NCBI GenBank assembly: GCA_016785955.1
Contig: JAEUWH010000082.1
Coordinates: 140,577-204,576, forward strand
From: Pseudobdellovibrionaceae bacterium
GTDB taxonomy: Bacteria; Bdellovibrionota; Bdellovibrionia; Bdellovibrionales; Bdellovibrionaceae
Reading direction: 5' to 3'
Length of the DNA stretch: 64,000 nucleotides
The notes under the pieces are model-generated. The model saw only the letters and a program-made list of their open reading frames with translations, searched no databases and was not told the origin of the DNA. A program made the position numbers and the translations under genes. Positions within the stretch are counted from its first letter, which is position 1. The number at the start of each line of letters is the position of its first letter. Positions 54,313-63,856 of this stretch are shown in pieces.

Positions 54313-56263
54313 AAAACTCCAGAATATATCCCCACTCCAGAATTTTATTTTCTTTCTTTGCAGACCCGTGTCCTTCGTCTGGAAAAATGATCAGCTCTGA
54401 CTGGCGTTTGTTTTTTTCTAAAGCTTTTTGAATTTGCACGGCTTCGCCCACCGGGACGCGCGGATCATTAGCACCTTGGATTAACATCAGTGGTGCGCGC
54501 ACATTCTGAATATGAGTGATAGGAGAAAGTTCGGTCAGACTGGCCATGTCTTTGTTCAAGAAACCATATTCAGTTTCACGGACATGACGACGATAAGGGG
54601 CCGTGTTTTGCAAAAACGAAACTAAATTTGATATCCCGACAACGGAAACGCCGGCTTCGTATGCCCCCGCAAAATAAGTCATCCCCATTAATGTCGAGTA
54701 GCCACCATAACTGCCACCAAAAATTCCCACTTTAGGAGCGACGCCACCCACAGCCCAATTTTGCTTGATCCATAAAGCGGCGTCTTGAATGTCTGTGACG
54801 ACGTCTTTTCTTTTGGGGCCGTTGTCTGATTGCATCCAAGCACGGCCATAGCCTGTGCTTCCACGAACATTAGGCTCGACATAAATAAAACCATTTTCTG
54901 TGAAAATTTGTCCCAAAGGATTGAAACCTGCATAGGCTTGTGATTCGGGACCGCCGTGAAATTGAACGACCACGGGGCAAAGGGATTTTTTGCACTTTTC
55001 AGGACGTCGAACAAACATGGGAATGGCCGTGCCGTCTTTGGCCTTGTAATATTCTAAAGACGCAACCACGAATGTGTTAGTTTGCACTTCCGGGGCATTT
55101 GTTTTTGTCCACTGTGTGTACTTTCGTGAATTTAGATCTAAACTGTAAAACACACGGGGCTCTCGGCTGGACGATGATGCCAGGATAGGCACCGAGTTCG
55201 TACGATTGAACAAAATCCTAAGATGATCTGTCTTTTGTATCGAAGCGGGTGCGCTGATTTTGTAATTAATTTCGCTCAGTGTGCCATCGGCAGATAAACG
55301 GAAAAGAAATAAATCCGTATAACCATTGCGATTCAGTTCATAAGCCATAAAGTCACGATTTTCGCTGACGTCAAAAGTATCGACATCAAATTTTTCGCTT
55401 TTGATGATTGTTTTAAGGACACCATGATCAAGCAGCTTGATAGTTTGAAAATCCCCATCTAGCGTTTGTACTAGATATTTTCCGGGTGTTTTAAGAAACC
55501 GAACACGGAAGGGGTCTTCTTTGTTCTCTCCAAGAAGCCACTTTTTTTCTTTGGTTTTCAAGTTATATTCATACACATCGTTTGCGAATGAACTTTTCAA
55601 GAACGAAAGAAGCAGGCGATCACCGTCGTGGTCCATGACGGTCCACATGCCTTTTTCGCCATGGATCTTTTCTATATTTTTGCTGTCTATGTTGATTTTG
55701 TATATGAAAAAACTTTGGGCGTCTTCGTGATTCGAAGTGAAATAGATTTCTTTAGAGTCTTCAGAAATAAATTGAAACTCGGAGCGAACTTTGGGCTCAT
55801 GAAATATTTTTGTAAGCTCGCCACCATTGATGGATTGAATATAAATCCCGGGGGCTTCTTGTCCGTCGATGTCGCGATGAAGAATGATAAATTGACCATT
55901 GGGCGCAATATCCATCAATGTGGTCATGTCTTTGCCGCCCGTCATCTGAACCGGATATCCCATCGCGCCGGTGATTTTCCAAATTTGTTGGGACCCAGAA
56001 ATTCTCCAGTTAAAAAATAAATCGCGTCCATTGGCATGCAATCGAGCCGAGGTCGGAGATTGAATATCTAAATATAATGACAATTTATTTTTAGTCGTAT
56101 TGCCAATTTCACGGGGAGCATACTTTTTCAAATCATCTTTGGAGACAGATTCGATACCAAACTGTGAATACGAAGATGGAGAGTTCGCTTTCGAGGTTTT
56201 GGATTGGCACCCCAGCATAGAGATAATGAGAGTGTATAAGAAAAATTGAAAAAATTTAGACAT
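54290..56263 (-). CDS. S9 prolyl-oligopeptidase-family lipoprotein
   Basis: 657 residues. Signal with a lipobox-like SMLGC at about residue 19. A beta-propeller follows (YFTSNHED, AYELNRNGYTDLFLF), then the alpha/beta hydrolase domain with Ser518 (GGSYGGY), Asp600 (GANDPRVP) and His632 (DEGHGSAK). Likely an S9C-type acylaminoacyl or dipeptidyl peptidase at the inner face of an envelope membrane. It overlaps the convergent murU by 23 bases. Confidence 0.9.
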   Translation of the reverse strand: MSKFFQFFLYTLIISMLGCQSKTSKANSPSSYSQFGIESVSKDDLKKYAPREIGNTTKNKLSLYLDIQSPTSARLHANGRDLFFNWRISGSQQIWKITGAMGYPVQMTGGKDMTTLMDIAPNGQFIILHRDIDGQEAPGIYIQSINGGELTKIFHEPKVRSEFQFISEDSKEIYFTSNHEDAQSFFIYKINIDSKNIEKIHGEKGMWTVMDHDGDRLLLSFLKSSFANDVYEYNLKTKEKKWLLGENKEDPFRVRFLKTPGKYLVQTLDGDFQTIKLLDHGVLKTIIKSEKFDVDTFDVSENRDFMAYELNRNGYTDLFLFRLSADGTLSEINYKISAPASIQKTDHLRILFNRTNSVPILASSSSREPRVFYSLDLNSRKYTQWTKTNAPEVQTNTFVVASLEYYKAKDGTAIPMFVRRPEKCKKSLCPVVVQFHGGPESQAYAGFNPLGQIFTENGFIYVEPNVRGSTGYGRAWMQSDNGPKRKDVVTDIQDAALWIKQNWAVGGVAPKVGIFGGSYGGYSTLMGMTYFAGAYEAGVSVVGISNLVSFLQNTAPYRRHVRETEYGFLNKDMASLTELSPITHIQNVRAPLMLIQGANDPRVPVGEAVQIQKALEKNKRQSELIIFPDEGHGSAKKENKILEWGYILEFFKKHLDR

Positions 56264-56359
56264 ACAAAAAGTCCTCCCTGTTTGGAACAGACCTTTATAT
56301 TAAGATTGATCATTGCTCAAACTCAAGTGGCACTTTCTAATAATGATCAATGCCGCATA

Positions 56360-57373
56360 CTATTGCGGCATTTTCACAAGCTCCGAGGGATCAAGAAATG
56401 AATTTTGTTTTTCTTTTGTCTTATAACGGCGGTTCATCATATGAAAAATATTTTCGGCCGAAACACCAATGCGCTCGCCGTTAAAATTCTTGGTTAGTCC
56501 CGCTATTTGATTCGAAGGAATTTTTACTGCGCCACCAGAACTGGCGAGACCACGGCCACCGCTGTAGTTTGTTGAGTCTGCAGAACTGCCTGTCATCGCT
56601 CCTGCGCCCCCTGTTCCGCCGCTGCCTTCAATATAGCCATTTTCTGCAGTGGCGGCGCCGATGCCTTCCGTAAGACCCAGTTTTTTCATTGCCGCTTTCT
56701 CGGCTTTGCTGGCGGCGTCCATGGCGGTGCTTATATCACTGGGCGAAAAACCGGCATCGGCCATGCTTTTGGCGCTATTCAAGGCGGCAGAATCATATGT
56801 TTTTCCAGAATTTGAATCTGTGATTTTTCCAGTTTTGGGGTCCATTTTAATCCCGTTAATCCCCGAGCCAAATAGATTTTTTTTGATCTCATTAAATTTT
56901 CCCGTATTTACGGCTGCCGCTAGACCTGCGTCTTTACTTGAATCATCAGTTGAAAGATGGTTCACCTCGGAGGCATTGGGATTACCAAAAGGATCTTTCC
57001 AAGCTGAAGTGTCTACACCTGTCAATGAAGATTGACCTGAAGTTCCTGAGTGATTTGAGGCCTGTTTAAATGACAGAGCACCCATTGCGAAATGCAAAAC
57101 AGCCATAGCACAACAAGATCCACATTGAGGTCCACACGAAGCGGCGTTCACGGCTCCGATACCCATGTTTACGACGCCAACAATTTTACTCAGTGCTCCC
57201 GCAGAGTTATTTTGTTTTTGTGTTGTATTTGCAGAGTTCTGAATGCTTGGGGCTGCACTTGTAGAACTCACGACGGGGCTGCGTTCACTGTTATCGGCTT
57301 CTGCAGCCAATGTTCGAGTCTGCGAAAAAATTAAAACAAAGCCAATTAATATTTTTATCAAAGAAGACCTCAT
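56360..57373 (-). CDS. Exported Ser/Gly-rich protein
   Basis: 337 residues, signal peptide about 1-23 (ending TLAA). The mature part is Ser/Asn/Gly/Thr-rich and low complexity, apart from a Cys cluster CGPQCGSCC (about 79-87) followed by a hydrophobic helix. It starts 9 bases after the 537-residue exported protein, with AGGGAT as ribosome binding site. No known family. Confidence 0.7.
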   Translation of the reverse strand: MRSSLIKILIGFVLIFSQTRTLAAEADNSERSPVVSSTSAAPSIQNSANTTQKQNNSAGALSKIVGVVNMGIGAVNAASCGPQCGSCCAMAVLHFAMGALSFKQASNHSGTSGQSSLTGVDTSAWKDPFGNPNASEVNHLSTDDSSKDAGLAAAVNTGKFNEIKKNLFGSGINGIKMDPKTGKITDSNSGKTYDSAALNSAKSMADAGFSPSDISTAMDAASKAEKAAMKKLGLTEGIGAATAENGYIEGSGGTGGAGAMTGSSADSTNYSGGRGLASSGGAVKIPSNQIAGLTKNFNGERIGVSAENIFHMMNRRYKTKEKQNSFLDPSELVKMPQ

Positions 57374-57382
57374 AGATCCCTA

Positions 57383-58996
57383 TTACTTTCCACCAAGTAA
57401 GGTGATTTTGTTTTCTTGATAGATTGCTTTTACTTTTTCAAAATTGGATTTACTGCCGGTGCCAGTCACCTGAGCACCCCAGCTGTTCCCAGCCAGCTTG
57501 GGACTGATACCATTCTTATTAGCAAAAGCTTTAAGTTGGCTGCGATAGTTTGCGGAATAGTCACCACCGCCAAAACCACTGCGGAAGCCGCCTCCGCCCC
57601 CGCCGCCACCAGAGTCGAGGATATTAGCACTCAAGCCCGAACCCGTGCCTGCACCGGCTGCTGCGGCTTTGCCAGTTGCACTCCCTCCCGAATCAGAAAG
57701 CCCCGCGGATGAACCATACCCGCCACTGCCCGAAGCGGCTCCGTCTGTTCCGTTGCCACTCTTATTTAAAGGAAACTGATTGGTTCCCACCGTGGCAGGT
57801 GTGGGAGAGTTATTCACTGTGCCTGACGGGCCACGAGCGGAGCCCAGGCTGCTGCCATTGCCGGAGCCAAGCACTGAATTAGTAGCTAAAGCCGTCGAGA
57901 TTCCTTCGCAGCCGGCCAATCGCGGATTAGCTTTACAGATACAAATGGGCTTGTCGGTATTTTCAGTTTTACCACAATCGACATACTTTGCAGCTTCCTC
58001 TAAGCAATAAGAAATATTTTTATTAGCTTCGATAGAGCATGCGCAATCCGCACGGCTTTTGTTGGCGACATTCTCGCACGAAGCCTCTGCAAGTTTTCTG
58101 GCCTTTTCGGCTTCCGCATCTTTTTTGCATTGCTCAGATTGCCCTTGAGCCATGGCAAGAGACCCAATATTAATAACGGCACTACCTAAAAGGGCCGGAA
58201 TCGAGACTTTGCAAATTTTAACTTTACTTGCGGTCGAAGCTCCCGCAATAGCTTTCTCGGGCTGCAAGGTGCCTATTAACGCTTTTGTTTCCGTCTCTGC
58301 TGTCGGGCATTTGCTGGTTAACGGGCAATTGGCTGCATTTTCCGCGCAGGCTATACTGACGTCGGTAACACACGTGGTACTTGCGGCAGTGGCAAATTTG
58401 TCAGCAGCGACTTCGAATGCCGAAAACGCCTTCATTGCGGCATTGCATTTCGAGCTACATGCGATCTGTGCGGCGCTACAACCAACCGTGTAAGCTGACA
58501 TTGCCATTTTGGCTATGTTCATTGCTTTGCCAAAATTATTACACGCATTCGTGACACCAGCCGCGACGCTCATCAGGGCTTGAATCTGAGTGATCGAGCT
58601 TACGATGTTTTCATTTTCTTCCGTATGGCAATATTTTTTTGTGGTTGTGAAAACATTAAAGCAAGACAGATCTGCTTTCATAAGCGCCTCACACGCTGTG
58701 AGCATTTCTTGTGCTGAGGTGGCGGTTGTAGGGGATATAACGGATAGAGGGGGCGTAATGTTCGCCACAATAGCTTTTACTTTCGCGCATTCCACCAGTA
58801 GTTTTCCAGAAGTAGAAAGATCTAAAGCAAGGGTCATTTCTGCATTAGCTGCCGGCGCCGCTGTTGATGTTACAGCAGGCACCGCCCCGGAAGCGGGCTC
58901 AGCAAGAGCCGCATCCAACGCAAAAAGTGGATTCGGCATTAAAATGAGTGCTGAAGTTAAGAAACTTAGTAGCAGTTTTGAATGTGTAATTTTCAT
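57383..58996 (-). CDS. Exported Cys- and Gly-rich protein
   Basis: 537 residues, signal peptide about 1-26. Many Cys occur in two clusters: CNNFGKAM, GCSAAQIACSSKC around 150-185, and SRADCACSIEANKNISYC with CICKANPRLAGC around 315-365. A long Gly/Ser-rich segment follows (about 370-480), then a 60-residue helical end (LKAFANKNGISPKLAGNSWG). It resembles the partial exported protein at the left edge in composition. Downstream of the TadG-like gene. Confidence 0.7.
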   Translation of the reverse strand: MKITHSKLLLSFLTSALILMPNPLFALDAALAEPASGAVPAVTSTAAPAANAEMTLALDLSTSGKLLVECAKVKAIVANITPPLSVISPTTATSAQEMLTACEALMKADLSCFNVFTTTKKYCHTEENENIVSSITQIQALMSVAAGVTNACNNFGKAMNIAKMAMSAYTVGCSAAQIACSSKCNAAMKAFSAFEVAADKFATAASTTCVTDVSIACAENAANCPLTSKCPTAETETKALIGTLQPEKAIAGASTASKVKICKVSIPALLGSAVINIGSLAMAQGQSEQCKKDAEAEKARKLAEASCENVANKSRADCACSIEANKNISYCLEEAAKYVDCGKTENTDKPICICKANPRLAGCEGISTALATNSVLGSGNGSSLGSARGPSGTVNNSPTPATVGTNQFPLNKSGNGTDGAASGSGGYGSSAGLSDSGGSATGKAAAAGAGTGSGLSANILDSGGGGGGGGFRSGFGGGDYSANYRSQLKAFANKNGISPKLAGNSWGAQVTGTGSKSNFEKVKAIYQENKITLLGGK

Positions 58997-59170
58997 TCAT
59001 CCCCCGAATAGCTTAATTATCGGATTAAGGCGGGTATAAATAAAGTTTTTCTCAAGGGAATCTCGTTTTGAGACAAAGTAACGTGTTGGAATTGTATATT
59101 GTTTTTACGGGTGTTTTCACACGCAGCAGGCAGAGTAAATCAAATCTCGAATTGATACTTTGAAGTCTAT

Positions 59171-61483
59171 TTAAAAATCGCTTGGGGGATTTAAAATTAC
59201 GGACTCAGCACTGGCCGGTCCACCCACTTTGACAGGGGCAAAGAGATAGTCTTTAGAAATTAGTTTTACAGAATAACCTGTTCGTCCGCCCGTAATGCAT
59301 TCTCCGGGGACCGACTGGCCACCTTGCAGTGCGGGACTTTCTTGAGGGTCTACATACCGTCCGCGTGTAGCCGTTGGGGCGACACAATGGCCAAAGTAAT
59401 CGGGGTCGATTTTATCATAGTCGAAAACGGATTTATTACTCCAAGAGGTCAGCAAGTGAAATGGATTTAGAACTGCGTAGGTCAGTTTCGTATTGAAATC
59501 CATAACTGGAGGAGAGATATCTTTCACTGTTTTAATCTGATCTTTTACCGAGAATTTTTCCAAACTACGATCACCAATACGAGCGCCCAGATCGGGGCGA
59601 AAAAAAGCATCGTCTAAATTTTGTTTTCGCAGTAAACCGGCTTGAAGTCTTTTATAATAATTTTCGTAAAAATTTGGATCAATCGAATAGTAAGCGAGAT
59701 CAAATTGATCGGGAGCTAAAGCTTGAATTTCTAATTGCCGCATTCCCGAGTCTTTGTGCTCCAAGTTATTCCAGGCCAAAATATCTTTAGTTTTATTTGC
59801 TTCAATAGGTTGGGCGATCAGGTCCCAGTCTTCAAGGCGCGGAGCGGGATTGACATCATTGGTTGCCAGAATTTTTTGATCCGTGGTCGTTGTACCAGAG
59901 GCGATACTACGCCAAGGTGATGACGGAGACAAATTGTATAACGTGCGCGCATGGTGGCCTAAATAGCGCCAAGATGTCAGCCCGTAATTATCCCCGATAT
60001 ATTTGGAAAAATTTGCGATACGCAGTGGATTCCCGAAAATATTTGGATCGCTTCCCAGGGTTGCAACGTCCTTGATACGCAAAGAGAGTTGCATATCCAC
60101 ACGATCATCGATAGATCCCGTCGATTCCGGAGTGCCTGGGTCCCATCGCTTATAGTACCATGGGCCTATTTTTCCTCCGAAGGGCTTGGCGAAAGCCGAT
60201 GCCGTCAATGTCAGATCAGAAGGGGCAAAAGGAATTTTTGGTTTCGTGCTGGCTTTAATTCCAACATAGGCTTGGCACCATGGATTTTTTTCGTAACCCA
60301 GGATAAAACGATAGCGCTCGTTATATAAAGAAAGAGATTGGGCTATATAGCGAATTCTTTCTTTAATAAATGGCTTATCGTCTAAAATACCACGATGATA
60401 AACATCGGGCATCGATACGGTATTTTGAGGATCGTCAGGATTTGATACCTTTAAATCAAAATTCTTTGGAGCGTAGTCGATACCTCCGGTATTGCGATTA
60501 CCACAACTGAGTAGGTCCATATAAAAAATCGCTGGGAATGCCCGAATTTCGGGTAGCCAGATCGGCGATTTTTCTTGATCGCTTGGCAAGTTCCCGCAGC
60601 CGGCAAGACTGTTGTACATTTCAAACGTACGATCGCGACCGTCTTTGTTTGCGTATGTTAAATTGCGATTGAACGTTTCCTCGGCACCTTTTTTGACCGA
60701 TTCTCCATCGATATCATCAAAATCGTCTTTGTTTTGGCTCATGCTTCGTGCAATTCGTGTCAATGTCACCCGGCGAGTGTATTGATCAAGTTGGTACGCC
60801 AGCAAAAATGAACCAACGATGATATAGTTATAAGGCCCTACAAGTTTGCATCTATCTAATGCCGAATCCTTTAAAGCACGAGTCAAGGCCGCCGTTGCGA
60901 CTGCAAAACCGATGAAGCCGGCGGCAATGGCAGGCGGTTGGAATAATCGAATCATTTGCTTTTGTACGAAAGGGCTTAAAGTCTCCTTACAGGTATTCTC
61001 GCCAGGTTCAACAACGCTTTCGTTAAATGGGTTGTAAGTTATACAAAACGGAGGGTTCGTAAAATTTCCTGTCGAATCGTCACTCTGAGAAAACTCTCGA
61101 TCCATATTTGTGCGAAAATCAGGAGGTTTTGCAAGGGCGTTGTAGGGATGTCTGTGGGTATCCCCGGCTGTTCCCAAAACACGGTATCGCCACGCCATTA
61201 GCTTCCAACTTTGGCGCATTTGATAGTTAATATGTGCAATCGAGTTTAATAATTCCGCTTGTTTCATCGCACCATAGTACGCCGCCATGTCGGCAGAGTT
61301 TTGCAAATTTATTTTGTGATGAACCACTAGTCCCACATTCACGATCATGGCGAAAAACAAAAATAAAACTTGAAAAATGAGGGCTACGAACAGGGCGACT
61401 TGTCCCTTATTTCCAGTGGCCAGACTTTTGTTACTTGTAATTAAGATCATGTATAAATATCGTACATAGGCTTTTGAAATCAT
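59171..61483 (-). CDS. TadG-like pilus-assembly/surface protein
   Basis: 770 residues. An N-terminal segment GQVALFVALIFQVLFLFFAM and then LQNSADMAAYYGAMKQAELL has the pattern of Tad/TadE-G proteins (membrane helix followed by ALQNAADAAAL-like helix). The remaining 650 residues are extracytoplasmic, without a von Willebrand A motif I can find. Start: ATG 61483 or the ATG 11 codons later; neither has a good ribosome binding site. First of three exported proteins on this strand. Confidence 0.6.
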   Translation of the reverse strand: MISKAYVRYLYMILITSNKSLATGNKGQVALFVALIFQVLFLFFAMIVNVGLVVHHKINLQNSADMAAYYGAMKQAELLNSIAHINYQMRQSWKLMAWRYRVLGTAGDTHRHPYNALAKPPDFRTNMDREFSQSDDSTGNFTNPPFCITYNPFNESVVEPGENTCKETLSPFVQKQMIRLFQPPAIAAGFIGFAVATAALTRALKDSALDRCKLVGPYNYIIVGSFLLAYQLDQYTRRVTLTRIARSMSQNKDDFDDIDGESVKKGAEETFNRNLTYANKDGRDRTFEMYNSLAGCGNLPSDQEKSPIWLPEIRAFPAIFYMDLLSCGNRNTGGIDYAPKNFDLKVSNPDDPQNTVSMPDVYHRGILDDKPFIKERIRYIAQSLSLYNERYRFILGYEKNPWCQAYVGIKASTKPKIPFAPSDLTLTASAFAKPFGGKIGPWYYKRWDPGTPESTGSIDDRVDMQLSLRIKDVATLGSDPNIFGNPLRIANFSKYIGDNYGLTSWRYLGHHARTLYNLSPSSPWRSIASGTTTTDQKILATNDVNPAPRLEDWDLIAQPIEANKTKDILAWNNLEHKDSGMRQLEIQALAPDQFDLAYYSIDPNFYENYYKRLQAGLLRKQNLDDAFFRPDLGARIGDRSLEKFSVKDQIKTVKDISPPVMDFNTKLTYAVLNPFHLLTSWSNKSVFDYDKIDPDYFGHCVAPTATRGRYVDPQESPALQGGQSVPGECITGGRTGYSVKLISKDYLFAPVKVGGPASAESVILNPPSDF

Positions 61484-61568
61484 TCAACAGATCATCAATT
61501 ACTTGATTAGTTTTTCTTATTCTGTGAACATAAATTTAGGTGAACATTAAAATGAGACCACAAGCGAG

Positions 61569-62651
61569 ATGGCCAACGAGATGATCAAAAAGACGACGAG
61601 CGAGACAACGAATCAGATGATGGTAACAAAAAAAATATACAACTCGCTATTTTTACGATTACTGCTGTGTATTTCATTGTTTTCATCCACAGTTTTTTCA
61701 GCACCAGATGTATTGTTCGAAGGGTATCATAAAGTTTTCATTGGCAAACAGCATGTGGGTTATACGATCACGCGTTATGAATTCGATCCGAAAGACAAAA
61801 AATTCTTTTGTACGATCTTTGTAAAATTCGGGGCTCTGGCCGGAAATGTTATGGAAAGTGTAAAGGCCGTAAGTGATCAAAACTTGGTACCTATATCTTA
61901 TGAATACACGACTTTGGTCACAGAAAATAACAAACCAGTGACCAAAAACATTCAAGCCAGTTTTAAGCTCAACAAGCTTACCAAAAAAGAGCGTGATAAA
62001 ATTCAAAAAACTTTAAAGAAAGGTGAAACAGCCCCGACCGAAGTCTTGAAAATGACTGCGAACGTAAATGAAAACGGCAAGATAACCAAACATATCGACG
62101 ATTTGCCGAAAGGAACATTTCTCAGTTACTTTTTGGTTTACTTGATGTTGAAAAGTAAATCGGGAATTCAAACGGACTCTCGTTATCAATACGAAGCCAT
62201 CGCAGAGGAAAAACCCAAACTGGTCGAGGGCGTAGCGATTGTGCGCAATGAAGAAGATTTTATGGGCGTTAAAACATACAAGATTGAAAATACATTCAAT
62301 AACCAAAAGTTCATCAGTTACGTCACCGACAAAGGTCATGTTATCGGGGTAGTGAACCCCTCTCAAAGCGTCGAGACCGAACTTGTCGGCAAGCCGGCAC
62401 AGGCCGTGGGAGAGTTTAATTTGCCAACGACCGTCTTAAAAAGTTTATTTGGTGATGTTCCTCTGGGGGTTACCAATATTGTTTCTGCAAAACTACAAGC
62501 GGATGCATTGAAGCCGGTGACGGAGCCTGCGGGATCTAAACAGTATGGCGCACCGGCTGGAAAAGGTATCCAAACAAAAATACCAGAACCAACGGTCGAG
62601 ACAATTCAAAAGCCGATTCCAAATCCAACTGAAAAAGTAAAAGGGAAATAG
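61569..62651 (+). CDS. Periplasmic protein of unknown function before nagZ
   Basis: 360 residues with a hydrophobic N-terminal stretch (about 28-45, ending TVFS then APDVLF). A charged n-region (MANEMIKKTTSETTNQMM) makes the true start uncertain; ATGs at 61569, 61581, 61617 and 61620 are possible. The mature part begins with FEGYHKVFIGKQHVGYTITR, beta-strand rich, and ends in a Pro/Lys-rich tail. One base separates it from nagZ, so the two are probably co-expressed. Confidence 0.65.
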   Translation: MANEMIKKTTSETTNQMMVTKKIYNSLFLRLLLCISLFSSTVFSAPDVLFEGYHKVFIGKQHVGYTITRYEFDPKDKKFFCTIFVKFGALAGNVMESVKAVSDQNLVPISYEYTTLVTENNKPVTKNIQASFKLNKLTKKERDKIQKTLKKGETAPTEVLKMTANVNENGKITKHIDDLPKGTFLSYFLVYLMLKSKSGIQTDSRYQYEAIAEEKPKLVEGVAIVRNEEDFMGVKTYKIENTFNNQKFISYVTDKGHVIGVVNPSQSVETELVGKPAQAVGEFNLPTTVLKSLFGDVPLGVTNIVSAKLQADALKPVTEPAGSKQYGAPAGKGIQTKIPEPTVETIQKPIPNPTEKVKGK

Positions 62652-62652
62652 C

Positions 62653-63756
62653 ATGTACGGTCCGCTGATCACAATGGGTATTCAAGGAAAAACGTTATCT
62701 GATGATGAAAAAAAATTTATTATCACTAACCAAATCGGTGGCGTTGTTTTATTTCAAAGAAATTTCGATAATATCAAACAGTTTCATGAATTGTGTCACG
62801 ATATACAGTCTCTTCGTTTAAAAATGCCGGATAAAACGCCGCTCTTTTTATCAATAGATATGGAGGGTGGTCGAGTTCAACGTTTGAAAGAGCCGTTTAC
62901 GGTGTGGCCATCGCTCAGAAAACTGGGGGACCTGGACAATCCCACGCTTTCGTTCTTGTTCAGTCAGAAAATGGGACAAGAACTGCGTGCTTTTGGTATT
63001 AATGTTAATTTTGCACCGTGTGCGGATATACTTTCAAATCCTAAAAATGCGGTGATTGGTGATCGTTCACTGGGTTCAGATCCCGAGCATGTGGCCAAGC
63101 ATGTGTCTGCGATCGTGCGTGGATATATTAAATCGGATGTTCTTTCATGTGTTAAACATTTTCCGGGTCATGGCAATACGTTGATTGATTCTCATGATGA
63201 TTTACCGAAAGAAAATGTTGATTTAAAGCGACTACAAGATTTTGAGACCATTCCCTTTAAACGTGCATTTAAAGCGCGCGTGGAAATGTGTATGATGTCG
63301 CATATTTTATTTACTCATATTGATCCTAAGTATCCCGCCAGTCTTTCCGAGATATTCATTCAGAAAGTTTTAAAGGAACATTGTCGATTCCGAGGCCTAG
63401 TAGCTACGGATGATTTGGATATGGGCGCACTCCGAAAACATTTTTCAATCGAGGAAATTGCGGTGCAGGCAACGAAGTCCGGATCGGATATTTTGCTCTA
63501 TTGTAACGAGCCGTTGTCCCCGGTTAAGGCTATCGAAGCCATTATGGGTGCTACAGCAAAAGGAATTTTGGATCAAGCCGAACTGGCAGCTCGAATTAAA
63601 AAAATTCAAATCTTTAAAAAAGACAACATACAGAATCCAGACCCTATTTCATTCGAGGAAGCGCAAAAAGTATTGGGCAGCTCGGAATCCAAAGAACTCG
63701 CAGACGCGATCAGAAGTGGAAATATTCCAGAAAAATTTGCAGTTATTAAGTCCTAG
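62653..63756 (+). CDS. nagZ: Beta-N-acetylhexosaminidase NagZ (GH3)
   Basis: 367 residues. The GH3 motifs are IDMEGGRVQR (68-77), KHFPGHGNT (168-176) with the acid/base DSH (179-181), and the nucleophile Asp in ATDDLDMGA (about 254). It cuts GlcNAc from muropeptides and complements PgeF and AmgK/MurU in this window. AGGGAAA lies before the ATG. No signal peptide, so cytoplasmic. Confidence 0.93.
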   Translation: MYGPLITMGIQGKTLSDDEKKFIITNQIGGVVLFQRNFDNIKQFHELCHDIQSLRLKMPDKTPLFLSIDMEGGRVQRLKEPFTVWPSLRKLGDLDNPTLSFLFSQKMGQELRAFGINVNFAPCADILSNPKNAVIGDRSLGSDPEHVAKHVSAIVRGYIKSDVLSCVKHFPGHGNTLIDSHDDLPKENVDLKRLQDFETIPFKRAFKARVEMCMMSHILFTHIDPKYPASLSEIFIQKVLKEHCRFRGLVATDDLDMGALRKHFSIEEIAVQATKSGSDILLYCNEPLSPVKAIEAIMGATAKGILDQAELAARIKKIQIFKKDNIQNPDPISFEEAQKVLGSSESKELADAIRSGNIPEKFAVIKS

Positions 63757-63774
63757 CGTAATTCATAGTCTAGA

Positions 63775-63831
63775 CTGGTCTAGCTCAGCCGAGCTTAAGC
63801 TCCTCTACCTAAAGCCGCAGAGGCAGACCAG
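63775..63831 (+). ncRNA. Possible three-way-junction RNA after nagZ
   Basis: Three stems nest without gaps: CTGGTCT/AGACCAG (63775-63781, 63825-63831), AGCTC/GAGCT with a four-base loop (63782-63786, 63791-63795), and CCTCT/AGAGG with a 12-base loop (63802-63806, 63119-type partner at 63819-63823). It begins 18 bases after the nagZ stop. No known family recognised; chance pairing is possible. Confidence 0.3.
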
Positions 63832-63856
63832 AGATACAAAGGGCAGGCTGGTATAG

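Noticed and set aside
57416..58493. Plus-strand frames opposite the Cys/Gly-rich exported protein
   Set aside because: GC-rich shadow frames of a low-complexity gene; Ala/Ser-rich content mirrors the coding strand.
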